Positions 16,704 to 26,144 of a stretch of DNA of 64,000 bases are shown here, one piece after another. Numbering within the stretch: position 1 is the stretch's first letter; every line of letters starts with the position of its first letter. Source of the DNA: Microbacterium sp. 18062 (GTDB lineage: Bacteria > Actinomycetota > Actinomycetes > Actinomycetales > Microbacteriaceae); assembly GCF_902706225.1 (NCBI RefSeq), contig NZ_CACSKB010000010.1:1-64000 (forward strand), given 5' to 3'. A program made the translations under genes and the position numbers. The notes beneath the pieces were generated by a model. That model was not told the origin of the DNA. It saw nothing but the letters and a program-made list of their open reading frames with translations, and searched no databases.

Positions 16704-17611
16704 GCGATCTCCTTGCTCTTGTACTCGATGGATTCACCGGTGAGGGCGAGATAGGCGTCCTCCAGGGACCCGCTCGTGGTGTGCAGCTCGTGAAGCGGGA
16801 TGCCGTGCGCCGCGGCGAGGTCGCCGATCTCGGCCGCTGTGCGCCCCGTCACCTGCAGCTCGTCGGCGACGGTCGCGGCGAGCTCGACGCCGGGTGCGGA
16901 CAGCGCCGTCGCGAGCTCGGCGAGCCGCGGCGAGCGGATGCGGACGGTGGACGTCGTCCACGCCCGCACGAGATCGTCGAGCGGGGCGTCGGCGAGCACG
17001 CGCCCGCGCCCGAGGACGACGATGTGGTCGGCGGTCATCGCCATCTCGCTCATCAGGTGGCTCGACAGCAGCACCGTGCGTCCCTCGGCGGCGGCGCGGC
17101 GCACCAGGTTACGCACCCAGAGGACGCCCTCGGGGTCGAGCCCGTTCACGGGCTCGTCGAGGATGAGGGTGTGCGGGTCGCCGAGGAGCGCGGTGGCGAT
17201 GCCGAGGCGCTGTCCCATGCCGAGCGAGAACTTCCCGGCACGTTTTCCGGCCACGGCGCCGATGCCCGTCGCCTCGACGACCTCGTCCACGCGAGAGCGC
17301 GGGATGCCGTGGGTGGCGGCGATCGCCCGCAGGTGCGCGCGGGCGCTTCGTCCGGTGTGCACCGCCTTGGCGTCGAGCAGCACGCCCACCTCGGTGAGCG
17401 GCGAGCGCAATGTGCGGTACTCCCGGCCTGCGACGGTGACGGTGCCGCGGGTGGGCCGGTCCAGTCCCACGATCATCCGCATCGTCGTCGACTTCCCGGC
17501 GCCGTTCGGGCCCAGGAAGCCGGTGACCCTGCCGGGGCGGACGGTGAAGCTGACGTCGGAGACGGCGTGCTTCGCCCCGAAGTCCTTGCTGAGGTTCTCT
17601 GCGACGATCAT
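16700..17611 (-). CDS. ABC transporter ATP-binding protein
   Basis: The 303-residue ATPase has Walker A GPNGAGKST (about residue 37), the signature variant FSLGMGQRLGIA, Walker B LILDEP, and a C-terminal extension (residues 215-303) found in drug and bacteriocin exporters. TAACGT (17624-17619) lies 7 bases before the ATG at 17611, giving a leaderless mRNA that starts the run ATPase-permease-kinase-regulator. An earlier in-frame ATG would include the terminator repeats and is not likely. Confidence 0.93.
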   Translation of the reverse strand: MIVAENLSKDFGAKHAVSDVSFTVRPGRVTGFLGPNGAGKSTTMRMIVGLDRPTRGTVTVAGREYRTLRSPLTEVGVLLDAKAVHTGRSARAHLRAIAATHGIPRSRVDEVVEATGIGAVAGKRAGKFSLGMGQRLGIATALLGDPHTLILDEPVNGLDPEGVLWVRNLVRRAAAEGRTVLLSSHLMSEMAMTADHIVVLGRGRVLADAPLDDLVRAWTTSTVRIRSPRLAELATALSAPGVELAATVADELQVTGRTAAEIGDLAAAHGIPLHELHTTSGSLEDAYLALTGESIEYKSKEIA

Positions 17612-17706
17612 GCGTCCGACGTTACGAACGGAGGACGTCGACGCGCGTCCCCCCGCGGTACCGGATGGGGACCGGCGGAATGGTCTCCCGGGACGACGGA
17701 GACCGT

Positions 17707-17765
17707 GGACGCCTCGCCCCGACGACGGACGCCTCGCCCCGAGCGGGAGGCGAGGCATCCGTCGT
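17707..17765. terminator. pepN-ABC intergenic terminator with a duplicated arm
   Basis: Left arm 17722-17738 pairs with right arm 17749-17765 over 17 positions with one mismatch, around a 10-base loop. The 16-base block GGACGCCTCGCCCCGA occurs twice with a 20-base period (17707-17722 and 17727-17742), so a second overlapping left arm is available. It sits just beyond the pepN stop (17778). Confidence 0.6.
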
Positions 17766-17777
17766 GTGTCGCGCGGG

Positions 17778-20318
17778 CTACTGCGCGTCGCGCTCCTGCA
17801 CGGTGAGGGCGCGCTCTACGCCGGCGAGGTTCTCGGCGATCAGGCGCCGCAGCGCGGCCGGGGCGTCCGCGTTCTCGACCAGCCACGCGCGCGTCGCGTC
17901 GCGCAGGGCGACGTTCGCGAGCGGCGCGGGGTACAGCCCCACGATCAGGTAGCTGGCGATCTGGTAGCTGCGGCTCTCCCAGATCGGCAGCAGCATGTCG
18001 AAGTACGCCGGGACGAAGGGCGTGAGCAGCTCCACCGTCGCGGGGTGGGTGAAGCCCGCCGCGGCCGCGCGCACGACCGTGTTCGGCAGGTCGGTCTTGT
18101 CGACGAGACCGCTCCACGCGGCCTGCTTGGCGTCGGCATCGGGAAGCGCCGCCTTCGCCTGTGCCGCGAACTCGCCGCCCTTTGCGGTGTTGTCGGCCGC
18201 GAGCGCCGCGTCGATGTCGGCCGCGGTCACGGCGCCGCCGGCCGCGAGCGACACGAGCAGCGCCCAGGAGAGGTCGGCGTCGATCTCGAGGCCGTCGAGC
18301 ACGATCTCGCCGTCGCGGAGGGCTCGCACGGTCTCGACCTGGTCGGGCGTCGCCGCTGCGCTCGCGAAGGCGGTCGTGAACTGCAGCTGGCTGTCGCTGC
18401 CCGTCTCCGCCTGCTGCGCGAGCGCCCAAAGGCCGTCGGCGACCGTGACACGGCTCTGCGCGCGCTTGTCCGGTGCGACGTACGAGTTCGCCGTGAGCTG
18501 CAGCTGTGCGAGGGTCGTGCGCACCGTGGTCGACTCGGTCTCGGTGCCGATGTTGCCGAGCACGAGGTCGATGTAGTCGGATGCGGACGACTCCGCGTCG
18601 CGGGTCTGATCCCATGCGGCGCCCCACACGAGCGAGCGCGCGAGCGGGTCGGAGATCTTCGCGAGGTGCGCGATGGCGGTGGCGAGCGATCGGTCGTCGA
18701 GGCGGATCTTCGCGTAGGCCAGGTCCTCGTCGTTGAGGAGGATGAGGTCGGGACGGTGGTGACCGGCCAGCTCGGCGACGTCGGTGCGGTCGCCATCCAC
18801 GTCGAGCTCGATGCGGTGCACCCGCACCAGCCGGTCGCCCTGCAGGTCATAGAAGCCGACGCCGAGGCGGTGAGGGCGGATGGTGGGGTAGTCCGCGGGC
18901 GCCGTCTGGATGATCGAGAACTTCGAGATCGTGCCGTCGACGGACTCGTCGACCGCCGGGGTGAGGGTGTTGACGCCCGCCGTCTCCAGCCACTTCCTCG
19001 ACCAGGCGGAGAGCTCGCGCCCGCTCGTCGCCTCGAGCTCGACGAGCAGATCGGCGAGCTCGGTGTTGCCCCAGGCGTGCTTGCGGAAGTACGCGGAGAC
19101 ACCGGCGAAGAACTCCTCGATGCCGACCCACGCGGCCAACTGCTTCAGCACCGAGCCGCCCTTGGCGTACGTGATGCCGTCGAAGTTCACCTGGACGTCC
19201 TCGAGGTCGGTGATCTCCGCGACGACGGGGTGGGTGGAGGGCAGCTGGTCCTGACGGTAGGCCCAGGTCTTCTCCATCGCGTTGAAGGTCGTCCACGCCT
19301 CGGTCCATTCGGTGGCCTCGGCGGTCGCGATGGTCGACGCCCACTCTGCGAACGACTCGTTGAGCCAGAGGTCGTTCCACCATTTCATGGTGACGAGGTC
19401 GCCGAACCACATGTGAGCGAGCTCGTGCAGGATGGTGACGACACGGCGCTCCTTGACGGCATCCGTCACCTTGCTGCGGAACACGTACGTCTCGGTGAAG
19501 GTCACCGCGCCCGCGTTCTCCATCGCGCCGGCGTTGAACTCCGGCACGAACAGCTGGTCGTACTTGGTGAACGGGTACGGCACGCCGAACCTGTCCTCGT
19601 AGTACTCGAAGCCCTGGCGGGTCTTCTCGAACACGTAGTCGGCGTCGAGGAACTGCCACAGGCTCCTGCGTGCGTAGACGCCGAGGGGGATGACGCGTCC
19701 GGAGGCGCTGGTGAGCTCCGAGAACGTGGACTCGTACGGGCCGGCGATGAGCGCGGTGATGTACGAGGAGATCCGGGGCGTGGGCTCGAACGTCCACGTG
19801 GCGGACTCTCCGCTGACCTCGGGCTCGGGGGTCGGAGAGTTGGACACGACCTTCCAGGCGGCCGGCGCCGTGACGGTGAACTGGAACGTCGCCTTCAGAT
19901 CGGGCTGCTCGAACACCGCGAAGACGCGGCGCGAGTCCGGCACCTCGAACTGCGAGTACAGGTAGACCTCGCCGTCGACCGGGTCGACGAAGCGGTGCAG
20001 ACCCTCACCGGTGTTCGTGTAGAGGGCGTCGGCGTCGACGACCAGCACGTTGTCGGCCTCGAGCCCGTCGAGCGCGATGCGGGAGTCCGCGAGGGCGGCG
20101 ACGTCGATGTCACGGCCGTTCAGCGTGATCGTGCGCACGTCGCGCGCGATCAGGTCGATGAAGGTCGCGGCGCCGGGGGTGGCGGTGAACCGCACCGTGG
20201 TGGTCGAGCGGAAGACCTCCGGACCGGTGGTGAGGTCGAGCACGACCTCGTAGGACTGCGTGTCGACGACCGCGCGGCGCTCTTGCGCCTCGATGCGGGT
20301 GAGGTTCTCTCCAGGCAC
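17778..20318 (-). CDS. pepN: Aminopeptidase N (M1 zinc metallopeptidase)
   Basis: The 846-residue cytosolic peptidase removes N-terminal residues from peptides. The exopeptidase motif NAGAMENAG is near residue 263, the zinc site HELAHMWFGD near 298-307, and the third ligand Glu in LNESFAEW near 320. The C-terminal ERAP1-like helical domain covers roughly residues 500-846. Length matches actinobacterial PepN. The GTG at 20318 gives a family-like N-terminus (PGENLTRIEAQERRA), so the much longer open frame upstream is rejected. Upstream is 190 bases of divergent promoter region shared with ferrochelatase. Confidence 0.96.
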   Translation of the reverse strand: MPGENLTRIEAQERRAVVDTQSYEVVLDLTTGPEVFRSTTTVRFTATPGAATFIDLIARDVRTITLNGRDIDVAALADSRIALDGLEADNVLVVDADALYTNTGEGLHRFVDPVDGEVYLYSQFEVPDSRRVFAVFEQPDLKATFQFTVTAPAAWKVVSNSPTPEPEVSGESATWTFEPTPRISSYITALIAGPYESTFSELTSASGRVIPLGVYARRSLWQFLDADYVFEKTRQGFEYYEDRFGVPYPFTKYDQLFVPEFNAGAMENAGAVTFTETYVFRSKVTDAVKERRVVTILHELAHMWFGDLVTMKWWNDLWLNESFAEWASTIATAEATEWTEAWTTFNAMEKTWAYRQDQLPSTHPVVAEITDLEDVQVNFDGITYAKGGSVLKQLAAWVGIEEFFAGVSAYFRKHAWGNTELADLLVELEATSGRELSAWSRKWLETAGVNTLTPAVDESVDGTISKFSIIQTAPADYPTIRPHRLGVGFYDLQGDRLVRVHRIELDVDGDRTDVAELAGHHRPDLILLNDEDLAYAKIRLDDRSLATAIAHLAKISDPLARSLVWGAAWDQTRDAESSASDYIDLVLGNIGTETESTTVRTTLAQLQLTANSYVAPDKRAQSRVTVADGLWALAQQAETGSDSQLQFTTAFASAAATPDQVETVRALRDGEIVLDGLEIDADLSWALLVSLAAGGAVTAADIDAALAADNTAKGGEFAAQAKAALPDADAKQAAWSGLVDKTDLPNTVVRAAAAGFTHPATVELLTPFVPAYFDMLLPIWESRSYQIASYLIVGLYPAPLANVALRDATRAWLVENADAPAALRRLIAENLAGVERALTVQERDAQ

Positions 20319-20508
20319 TGCGTTGCTCCCGTGGGGTATGGGGTGAAGGACGCCGGGGCGCCGCTGCTGGCGGCGCTGACGACCCGTCCAGCCTACGGTC
20401 GGCGGGACCCTTCCGGTATCGCCGGGCGTCATCCGGCGTCCGATACCACGGCACCCGCTCCGGCGGCCATCGGCCCCGGAGGCGGAGCCCGAGTGGAAGG
20501 ATGAAGGG

Positions 20509-21720
20509 GTGAGTCCTGTGGAGTCGAGTGAGTCCGTGTCGGCCATCGCCCCGGACGGGGTGCCGTTCGCGTCCGAGCAGGCGGTGACGGGCCCGCCGCA
20601 CGTCGAGGTGCCGACGCCCTACGACGGGATCCTGCTCGCGGGCTTCGGCGGCCCGGAGGGGCAGGAGGACGTGATCCCGTTCCTGCGCAACGTCACCCGT
20701 GGCCGGGGCATCCCCGACGAGCGGCTCGAGGAGGTCGCGCACCATTACCGGGCCTTCGGCGGAGTGAGCCCCATCAACGCGCAGAACACGGCGCTCAAGG
20801 CGGCGCTCGAGGCCGAGCTCGCCCGACGCGGTCTCCAGCTCCCGGTCTACTGGGGAAACCGCAACTGGTCGCCGTATCTCGAGGAGGCCGTCCGCGAGGC
20901 CGCCGCCGACGGCGCCTTCACCCTGCTCGCGATCGCCACGAGCGCATACAGCTCCTTCTCGAGCTGCCGGCAGTACCGCGAGGACTTCGCCCGGGTGCTC
21001 ACCGACACGGGCCTGGTCGGCACGGTCACGATCGACAAGGTGCGTCAGTTCTTCGACCACCCTGGGTTCGTGGCGCCGTTCATCGAGGGCGTCCGCGACG
21101 CCGTCGCGACGCTGTTGGCGGACGGCGTCGACCCGGCGCGCGTGCACGTGCTGTTCTCCACCCACAGCATCCCGATCGCGGACGCCCAGCGCTCCGGCCC
21201 GCGCGACGTCGACTTCGGGCCGGGCGGCGCCTATGCGGCGCAGCACGAGGCGGTGGCGGACCTCGTCATGCGCGAGATCGCGATCGACATCCCCGCTGCG
21301 GCCGAGATCGCGTGGGAGCTCGTCTACCAGTCCCGCTCGGGCCCGCCGTCGCAGCCGTGGCTCGAGCCCGACGTGTGCGACGTCATCGGCGAGCTGCCGG
21401 GTCGCGGCGCGGAGGCCGTCGTCATCGTGCCGCTCGGGTTCGTCAGCGACCACATGGAGGTGCTCTGGGACCTCGACACCGAGGCGATGGAGGCGGCCGC
21501 CGAGGCGGGGATCCGTGCCATCCGCACGCAGACGCCGGGGGTCGACCCGGCGTACGTCGCCGGGCTCGTGGACCTCGTCGAGGAGCGCTTCCGGGGCATC
21601 CCCGCGAAGGACCGCCCGCACGGGACCTCCCTCGGCCCGTGGTTCGACGTCTGCCGTCCGGGGTGCTGTGAGAACGTGCGTGCCGGATTCAAGCCGGCGG
21701 CGGCGGGGATCGCGCCCTGA
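20509..21720 (+). CDS. hemH: Ferrochelatase (coproporphyrin ferrochelatase type)
   Basis: The 403-residue enzyme inserts Fe2+ into a porphyrin in haem synthesis; in actinobacteria the substrate is coproporphyrin III. Visible motifs are GILLAGFGGPEG at the start of the core, HVLFSTHSIPIAD with the catalytic His, and VVIVPLGFVSDHMEVLWDLD near the end. Cys residues in SSCRQYRED and CRPGCCEN match positions of a [2Fe-2S] cluster known in mycobacterial ferrochelatase, though exact ligand spacing was not checked. Residues 1-35 are a nonconserved extension. The GTG at 20509 follows an AAGGATGAAGGG purine stretch. No other haem gene is in the window. Confidence 0.94.
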   Translation: MSPVESSESVSAIAPDGVPFASEQAVTGPPHVEVPTPYDGILLAGFGGPEGQEDVIPFLRNVTRGRGIPDERLEEVAHHYRAFGGVSPINAQNTALKAALEAELARRGLQLPVYWGNRNWSPYLEEAVREAAADGAFTLLAIATSAYSSFSSCRQYREDFARVLTDTGLVGTVTIDKVRQFFDHPGFVAPFIEGVRDAVATLLADGVDPARVHVLFSTHSIPIADAQRSGPRDVDFGPGGAYAAQHEAVADLVMREIAIDIPAAAEIAWELVYQSRSGPPSQPWLEPDVCDVIGELPGRGAEAVVIVPLGFVSDHMEVLWDLDTEAMEAAAEAGIRAIRTQTPGVDPAYVAGLVDLVEERFRGIPAKDRPHGTSLGPWFDVCRPGCCENVRAGFKPAAAGIAP

Positions 21721-21740
21721 CCGATCTCTAGGATGGGCAC

Positions 21741-22289
21741 ATGCGCATCCACATCGCCACCGATCACGCCGGCCTCGAGTTCTCGACGCGCCTGCAGCAT
21801 CACCTCGCCGAGCAGGGTCATGAGGTCGTCGACCACGGCCCGCTCGACTACGACCCGGTGGACGACTACCCGGCCTTCTGCATCCGTGCCGCCCAGGCGG
21901 TCGTGCGCGACCGGGCCGCGGGCGTCGAGACCCTGGGCGTCGTGTTCGGCGGCTCCGGCAACGGCGAGCAGATCGCGGCCAACAAGGTCGCCGGCGTCCG
22001 CGCCGCGCTGGTCTGGAACATCCCGACCGCGGAGCTGGCGCGCGAGCACAACGACGCCAACGTGATCGCGATCGGCGCCCGTCAGCACACGTTCGAGGAG
22101 GCCGCGTCGTTCATCGACCGTTTCGTGGCGACCCCCTTCTCGGGCGAGGAGCGCCACGCGCGCCGGATCGCGCAGATCGCCGCCTACGAGCAGGACGGCT
22201 CGCTGCTTCCCGATCCGCGCGCCGGTGCCGAGCGCGGCCCGGACGTCCTGGACGAGGACACCAGCAGCTTCGACCCGGAAGCGGGCTGA
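21741..22289 (+). CDS. rpiB: Ribose-5-phosphate isomerase B (RpiB/LacA family)
   Basis: The 182-residue isomerase interconverts ribose-5-phosphate and ribulose-5-phosphate. The N-terminus IHIATDHAGLEF and the phosphate loop FGGSGNGEQIAANKVAGVRA are family hallmarks, and HNDANVIAIGARQHT follows. The catalytic Cys of E. coli RpiB is not evident here (Ser/Gly region), as in actinobacterial enzymes that use a Glu. A C-terminal tail of about 25 residues is extra. TAGGAT lies 6 bases before the ATG (leaderless). The stop overlaps the next start by one base (TGATG). Confidence 0.94.
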   Translation: MRIHIATDHAGLEFSTRLQHHLAEQGHEVVDHGPLDYDPVDDYPAFCIRAAQAVVRDRAAGVETLGVVFGGSGNGEQIAANKVAGVRAALVWNIPTAELAREHNDANVIAIGARQHTFEEAASFIDRFVATPFSGEERHARRIAQIAAYEQDGSLLPDPRAGAERGPDVLDEDTSSFDPEAG

Positions 22290-23287
22290 TGCCCGAGGGT
22301 CACTCCGTCCATCGCATCGCCCGCCAGTTCGAACGCAACATCGTCGGGCGCCGGGTCGCCGCCTCCAGCCCGCAGGGGCGGTTCGCCGAGGGCGCGGTGC
22401 TTCTCGACGGACGCGAGGCGATCGGGGTGCGCGCGGTCGGCAAGCAGATGTTCCTGGCGTACGAGGGAGAGCTCTGGTTGCGCGTCCACCTCGGCATGTA
22501 CGGGGCATGGGACTTCTCCGGCGAGATCCTCGTCGACCCGACGATCGCCTCGGCGAACGGGCGGATGGGGCAGACCAACCAGCGCGGCACGGTGCTGGAC
22601 GAGCCGGTCCTGGATGCCGCGGGGGAGAACTCCCTCGCCTCGATCGGCGCGCCCCGGCGCGCCCGGGTGCACGTGCGCATGTCGGAGCAGACCACGGGGC
22701 TGCCCGAGGACGACGCCGAGTGGCCTCCGCCCGTGATCGGCCAGGTGCGGCTGCGCCTGCTGACCGATCTCACCTGCGCCGACCTGCGCGGTCCCACGGC
22801 GTGCCAGGTGCAGACGCCCGACGAGGTGCAGGCGACGATCGCGAAGCTCGGACCCGACCCGCTCGTGGACGATCCCGACGAGGGCGAGGAGCGATTCGTC
22901 TCGGTCGTGCGGCGCAAGCCCACGCCGATCGGGCTGCTGCTGATGGACCAGGGCGTCGTGAGTGGGATCGGCAACGTCTACCGTGCCGAGCTGCTGTTTC
23001 GCGCGCGGCTGAACCCGCACACGCCCGGACGCGACGTGCCGGAGGACGTCGTCCGCGGCATCTGGCGGGACTGGGTGCGGCTGCTGCGGATCGGTGTCGA
23101 GACCGGCCAGATGATGACGATGGACGACCTCTCGCCGGAGCAGTGGCGTGCCGCGATGGCCCGCCGCGACGACCGGCATTGGGTGTACCACCGTGCGGGC
23201 CTGCCCTGCCGGGTGTGCGGGACGGCGATCCTCCTCGAGGAGATCGCCGCACGCAAGCTCTACTGGTGCCCGTCCTGCCAGGCGTGA
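22289..23287 (+). CDS. nei: Fpg/Nei-family DNA glycosylase (Nei1-like)
   Basis: The 332-residue enzyme excises oxidised bases and nicks the strand by beta/delta elimination. The mature N-terminus PEGHSVHRIARQF contains the catalytic Pro and Glu once Met is removed. The helix-two-turn-helix lies around VVSGIGNVYRAELLFRARLNPHTPG, and the C-terminal zinc finger reads CRVCGTAILLEEIAARKLYWCPSCQ. It is translationally coupled to rpiB, the same order as in mycobacteria from memory. Confidence 0.94.
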   Translation: MPEGHSVHRIARQFERNIVGRRVAASSPQGRFAEGAVLLDGREAIGVRAVGKQMFLAYEGELWLRVHLGMYGAWDFSGEILVDPTIASANGRMGQTNQRGTVLDEPVLDAAGENSLASIGAPRRARVHVRMSEQTTGLPEDDAEWPPPVIGQVRLRLLTDLTCADLRGPTACQVQTPDEVQATIAKLGPDPLVDDPDEGEERFVSVVRRKPTPIGLLLMDQGVVSGIGNVYRAELLFRARLNPHTPGRDVPEDVVRGIWRDWVRLLRIGVETGQMMTMDDLSPEQWRAAMARRDDRHWVYHRAGLPCRVCGTAILLEEIAARKLYWCPSCQA

Positions 23288-23311
23288 GGGAGCCATGAGC
23301 GTGGGGGAGCC

Positions 23312-23947
23312 ATGAGACAGAATCCCAGCTTCGCGATGACGGACGTCGGGGAGATTCGCCGGCTCATCGACCGGAACCCCTGGGTCACCCTGGTGAGCCA
23401 GACCGAGACGGGGCTCGTCGCCTCGCACTACGCGGTGCTGCTCGACGAGGACCGCGACGACCTGTCCATCGTCGGGCACGTCGGCAAGCCCGACGACCTG
23501 ATCCACGGCCTCGGCGAGCGCGAGCTGCTCGTGGTGGTGCAGGGGCCGCACGGATACATCTCGCCGGACTGGTACGGCGACGTCCCCGCCGTCCCCACCT
23601 GGAACTTCGTCTCGGCGCATCTCGGCGGCGTGCCCGAGATCCTGGAGACGGCGGAGAACCTGGCGGTCCTCGACCGGCTGGTGGATCGCTTCGAGCGCGG
23701 CATGCCGCATCCGCGGGGGATGTGGCACGCACCGAACGACGAGGCGTTCGTGGAGCGGCTGGAGAAGGGGACGGTCGGGTTCCGGCTGACCCCGACGCGG
23801 GTCGTGGCCAAACGCAAGCTCAGCCAGAACCGGCCGGCGGAGACCGTCGACCACATCGTCGACATGCTGCGGGCGGAGGGACCCCACGCGAACCCGGTGC
23901 TCGCCGACGAGATGGCACGCGCCCGGGCGGCGCGGAGCGGGTCGTGA
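23312..23947 (+). CDS. PaiB-type FMN-binding protein
   Basis: The 211-residue protein matches the PaiB/split-barrel FMN-binding family, known in Bacillus as a negative regulator linked to sporulation and protease genes; biochemical role in actinobacteria is unclear. Segments ASHYAVLLDED, GHVGKPDDLIHGL, GPHGYISPDWYG and VPTWNFVSAHLGG are characteristic. The ATG follows a GGGGGAGCC stretch. Its stop overlaps the amidohydrolase start (GTGA). Confidence 0.88.
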   Translation: MRQNPSFAMTDVGEIRRLIDRNPWVTLVSQTETGLVASHYAVLLDEDRDDLSIVGHVGKPDDLIHGLGERELLVVVQGPHGYISPDWYGDVPAVPTWNFVSAHLGGVPEILETAENLAVLDRLVDRFERGMPHPRGMWHAPNDEAFVERLEKGTVGFRLTPTRVVAKRKLSQNRPAETVDHIVDMLRAEGPHANPVLADEMARARAARSGS

Positions 23948-25437
23948 TCGGCGAGACCGTCGCCGCGATCGCCCGCGTGCGCGTCGCCGGGCCTGGCGCG
24001 GAGCTCCTTCCCGACGACGGCCTCTACGACATCGTCATCGCGGACGGACGCATCGCCGACATCGCGCCGTCCGGTGCGCTCCGGCTGCCGCGTGCGGTGC
24101 TCGACGCCGACGGGGCGTTCCTCGTGCCGGGTCTGTGGGACCACCACGTCCATGTGACGCAGTGGGCGCTGACTGCGGAGCGGGTCGCGCTCGGCGACAC
24201 CGGCTCCGCCGCGGAGGCGGCCGGGTGCATGGCCCACGCGCCCGTGCTCGGCGACGGTCGCCGGATCGGCGTCGGGATCCGGGACGCTCTCTGGCCCGAC
24301 GCGCCCCGGCTCGACGTGCTCGACGCGGCGACCGGCGGCATCCCTGCGTATCTGGTCAACGCCGATCTGCACAGCGTCTGGCTGAACTCCGCGGCGCAGG
24401 CCAAGGAGGGGTTCGCGGCCGTCGACGGCATGCTGCGGGAGGAGCCCGCGTTCGAGGTCTGCCGGCGGTTGAACACCGTGTCGCCGGCGGATGCGGACGC
24501 CCGTGTCGCGGCCATGGCGGCTGCGGCTGCGGCGCGGGGCGTGGTGGGCCTGGTCGACCTCGACCTGCTCTGGAACGAGGAGTCGTGGCAGCGCCGGGCG
24601 CACGCCGGCTTCGACGCCCTGCGCATCGAGTTCGGGATCTATCCCGAGCACCTCGACCGCGCGATCGCCGAGGGACTGCGCACGGGAGAGCGTCTGCGGG
24701 GATCCGCGTCGGATCTCGTGCGGGTCGGTCCGCTCAAGGTCATCACGGACGGGTCCCTCGGCACGCGCACCGCGGCCTGCTCGCACCCGTACCCGCACGA
24801 CCCGGACGACCGCGGCGTGCTCGCGGTGCCGCCCGTCGAGCTCGCGCGGCTGATGACCGCGGCGGCCGGGGCCGGCATCGCCTGCGCCGTCCACGCGATC
24901 GGCGACGAGGCCGGACGCCATGCCCTCGACGCGTTCGCGACGTCGGGGGCGTGGGGCACGATCGAGCATGCACAACTGCTGTCGCGCACCGACATGCCCC
25001 GCTTCGCCCGTCTCGGCGTGGGCGCGAGCGTGCAGCCCGAGCACGCGCTCGACGACCGCGACCTGACCGACACGATCTGGGCGGGACAGACGGCGACGCC
25101 CTATCCGCTGCGCTCGCTCGCCGACGCGGGGGCGAATCTGCTCCTCGGGTCGGATGCGCCGGTGGCGCCTCTGGACCCGTGGGCGGCGATCGCCGCCGCG
25201 GTCTTCCGCTCGCGTGACGATCGTGCGCCGTGGCACCCCGAGGAGACGGTGCCCTTCTCGGTCGCGCTGGCCGCGTCGACCCGCGGCGGATCGCTGCATC
25301 CGTCCGCCATCGCCGTCGGCGCTCCCGCGGACCTCGCACTCTGCGCGACCGATCCGCGGATCGCGGGGGATCGGGAGCTTCGTGGCATGGAGGTGCGCGC
25401 GACGCTCCTCGCGGGCAGGGTCACCCACGACGCCTGA
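23944..25437 (+). CDS. Amidohydrolase family 3 protein (YtcJ-like)
   Basis: The 497-residue metal-dependent hydrolase has a beta-sandwich N-terminus (IADGRIADIAPSG), the metal motif WDHHVHVTQW at about residue 64, downstream CAVHAIGDEAGRHAL, EHAQLLSRTD and the conserved LLGSDAPVAPLDPW. Substrate is not predictable. GTG start at 23944 overlaps paiB by 4 bases, so both are probably one transcript; it ends at a strong terminator. Confidence 0.9.
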   Translation: MIGETVAAIARVRVAGPGAELLPDDGLYDIVIADGRIADIAPSGALRLPRAVLDADGAFLVPGLWDHHVHVTQWALTAERVALGDTGSAAEAAGCMAHAPVLGDGRRIGVGIRDALWPDAPRLDVLDAATGGIPAYLVNADLHSVWLNSAAQAKEGFAAVDGMLREEPAFEVCRRLNTVSPADADARVAAMAAAAAARGVVGLVDLDLLWNEESWQRRAHAGFDALRIEFGIYPEHLDRAIAEGLRTGERLRGSASDLVRVGPLKVITDGSLGTRTAACSHPYPHDPDDRGVLAVPPVELARLMTAAAGAGIACAVHAIGDEAGRHALDAFATSGAWGTIEHAQLLSRTDMPRFARLGVGASVQPEHALDDRDLTDTIWAGQTATPYPLRSLADAGANLLLGSDAPVAPLDPWAAIAAAVFRSRDDRAPWHPEETVPFSVALAASTRGGSLHPSAIAVGAPADLALCATDPRIAGDRELRGMEVRATLLAGRVTHDA

Positions 25438-25441
25438 CGAT

Positions 25442-25485
25442 GCGAAGAGGCCCCGCCGAACGCAGGATCGGCGGGGCCTCTTCGC
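25442..25485. terminator. Bidirectional terminator between amidohydrolase and dps
   Basis: A perfect 18-base inverted repeat, GCGAAGAGGCCCCGCCGA at 25442-25459 and its complement at 25468-25485, surrounds an 8-base loop between two convergent genes. Confidence 0.85.
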
Positions 25486-25497
25486 GGGGGACGCGGA

Positions 25498-25983
25498 CTA
25501 CTCGGCGAGGTGCGCCGAGAGAAACCAACGGTCCTTCTCGAGGCCGGCACGCACGCCGATCACGAGGTCCTGGCTCGTGAGGTCGATCTCGTCCAGGCCG
25601 TCGATGGCTGCCTGCACATCGACGATCACGGCGTCGATGTCGGCCACCACGTGGCGGATGATCTCCTCCCACGGGGTGAACCCTGCGGGAACGGTGGACG
25701 GCTTGCTCTTCGCGGCCACGGTGCTCAGACGCGCGTCGACCGGCAGGCCGAGGGCGACGATGCGCTCCGCGGCGAGGTCCGCGTACTCGCGGGCGTGGTC
25801 GACGACCGTGTCCAGCAGCTCGTGGATAGCGATGAAGTTCGAGCCGCGCACGTTCCAGTGCGCCTGCTTGCCGTTGACGGCAAGGGCCTGGAGTCCCAGG
25901 GTCACGGGGGTCAGGAACTGAGCGGCGCCCGCGGCGACCGTGGGGTCCGCAGCGGTTGCCGGGATGGTCTGGTTCTTCGACAT
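25498..25983 (-). CDS. dps: Dps-family ferritin-like DNA-protecting protein
   Basis: The 161-residue protein forms dodecamers that oxidise and store iron and shield DNA in starvation or peroxide stress. The ferroxidase residues are in KQAHWNVRGSNFIAIHELLDTVVDHAREYADLAAERI (His, His, Asp, Glu pattern, about residues 39-76). N-terminal Ala/Thr-rich tail is short and lacks the Lys cluster used for DNA binding by E. coli Dps. RBS GGAGG lies upstream of the ATG at 25983. Promoter TTGCGG-16-TAGCGT is visible. Confidence 0.95.
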   Translation of the reverse strand: MSKNQTIPATAADPTVAAGAAQFLTPVTLGLQALAVNGKQAHWNVRGSNFIAIHELLDTVVDHAREYADLAAERIVALGLPVDARLSTVAAKSKPSTVPAGFTPWEEIIRHVVADIDAVIVDVQAAIDGLDEIDLTSQDLVIGVRAGLEKDRWFLSAHLAE

Positions 25984-26025
25984 GATGATGCCTCCGTCTT
26001 TCTGCAGTTCGCCTCTGCGGGTTCA

Positions 26026-26053
26026 ACGCTAGCGACGTGACAGAATTCCGCAA
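26026..26053 (-). promoter_or_regulatory. dps promoter
   Basis: On the minus strand TTGCGG (26053-26048) and TAGCGT (26031-26026) are spaced by 16 bases, close to the housekeeping sigma consensus, with a leader of about 36 bases before the dps ATG. Confidence 0.6.
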
Positions 26054-26144
26054 GCAAGTTGAGGCTGTGCTTATCAGGTTCTGAGCGGACGGGTCGGTCG
26101 CGTCGCAGCGCGGAAACCCGGTCGGGAGCGGCTAGCGTCGAGGG

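Noticed and set aside
16800-20504. A 1234-residue open frame antisense to pepN
   Set aside because: The sense strand carries GAMEN and HEXXH motifs; this frame is low-complexity and crosses a terminator and promoter.
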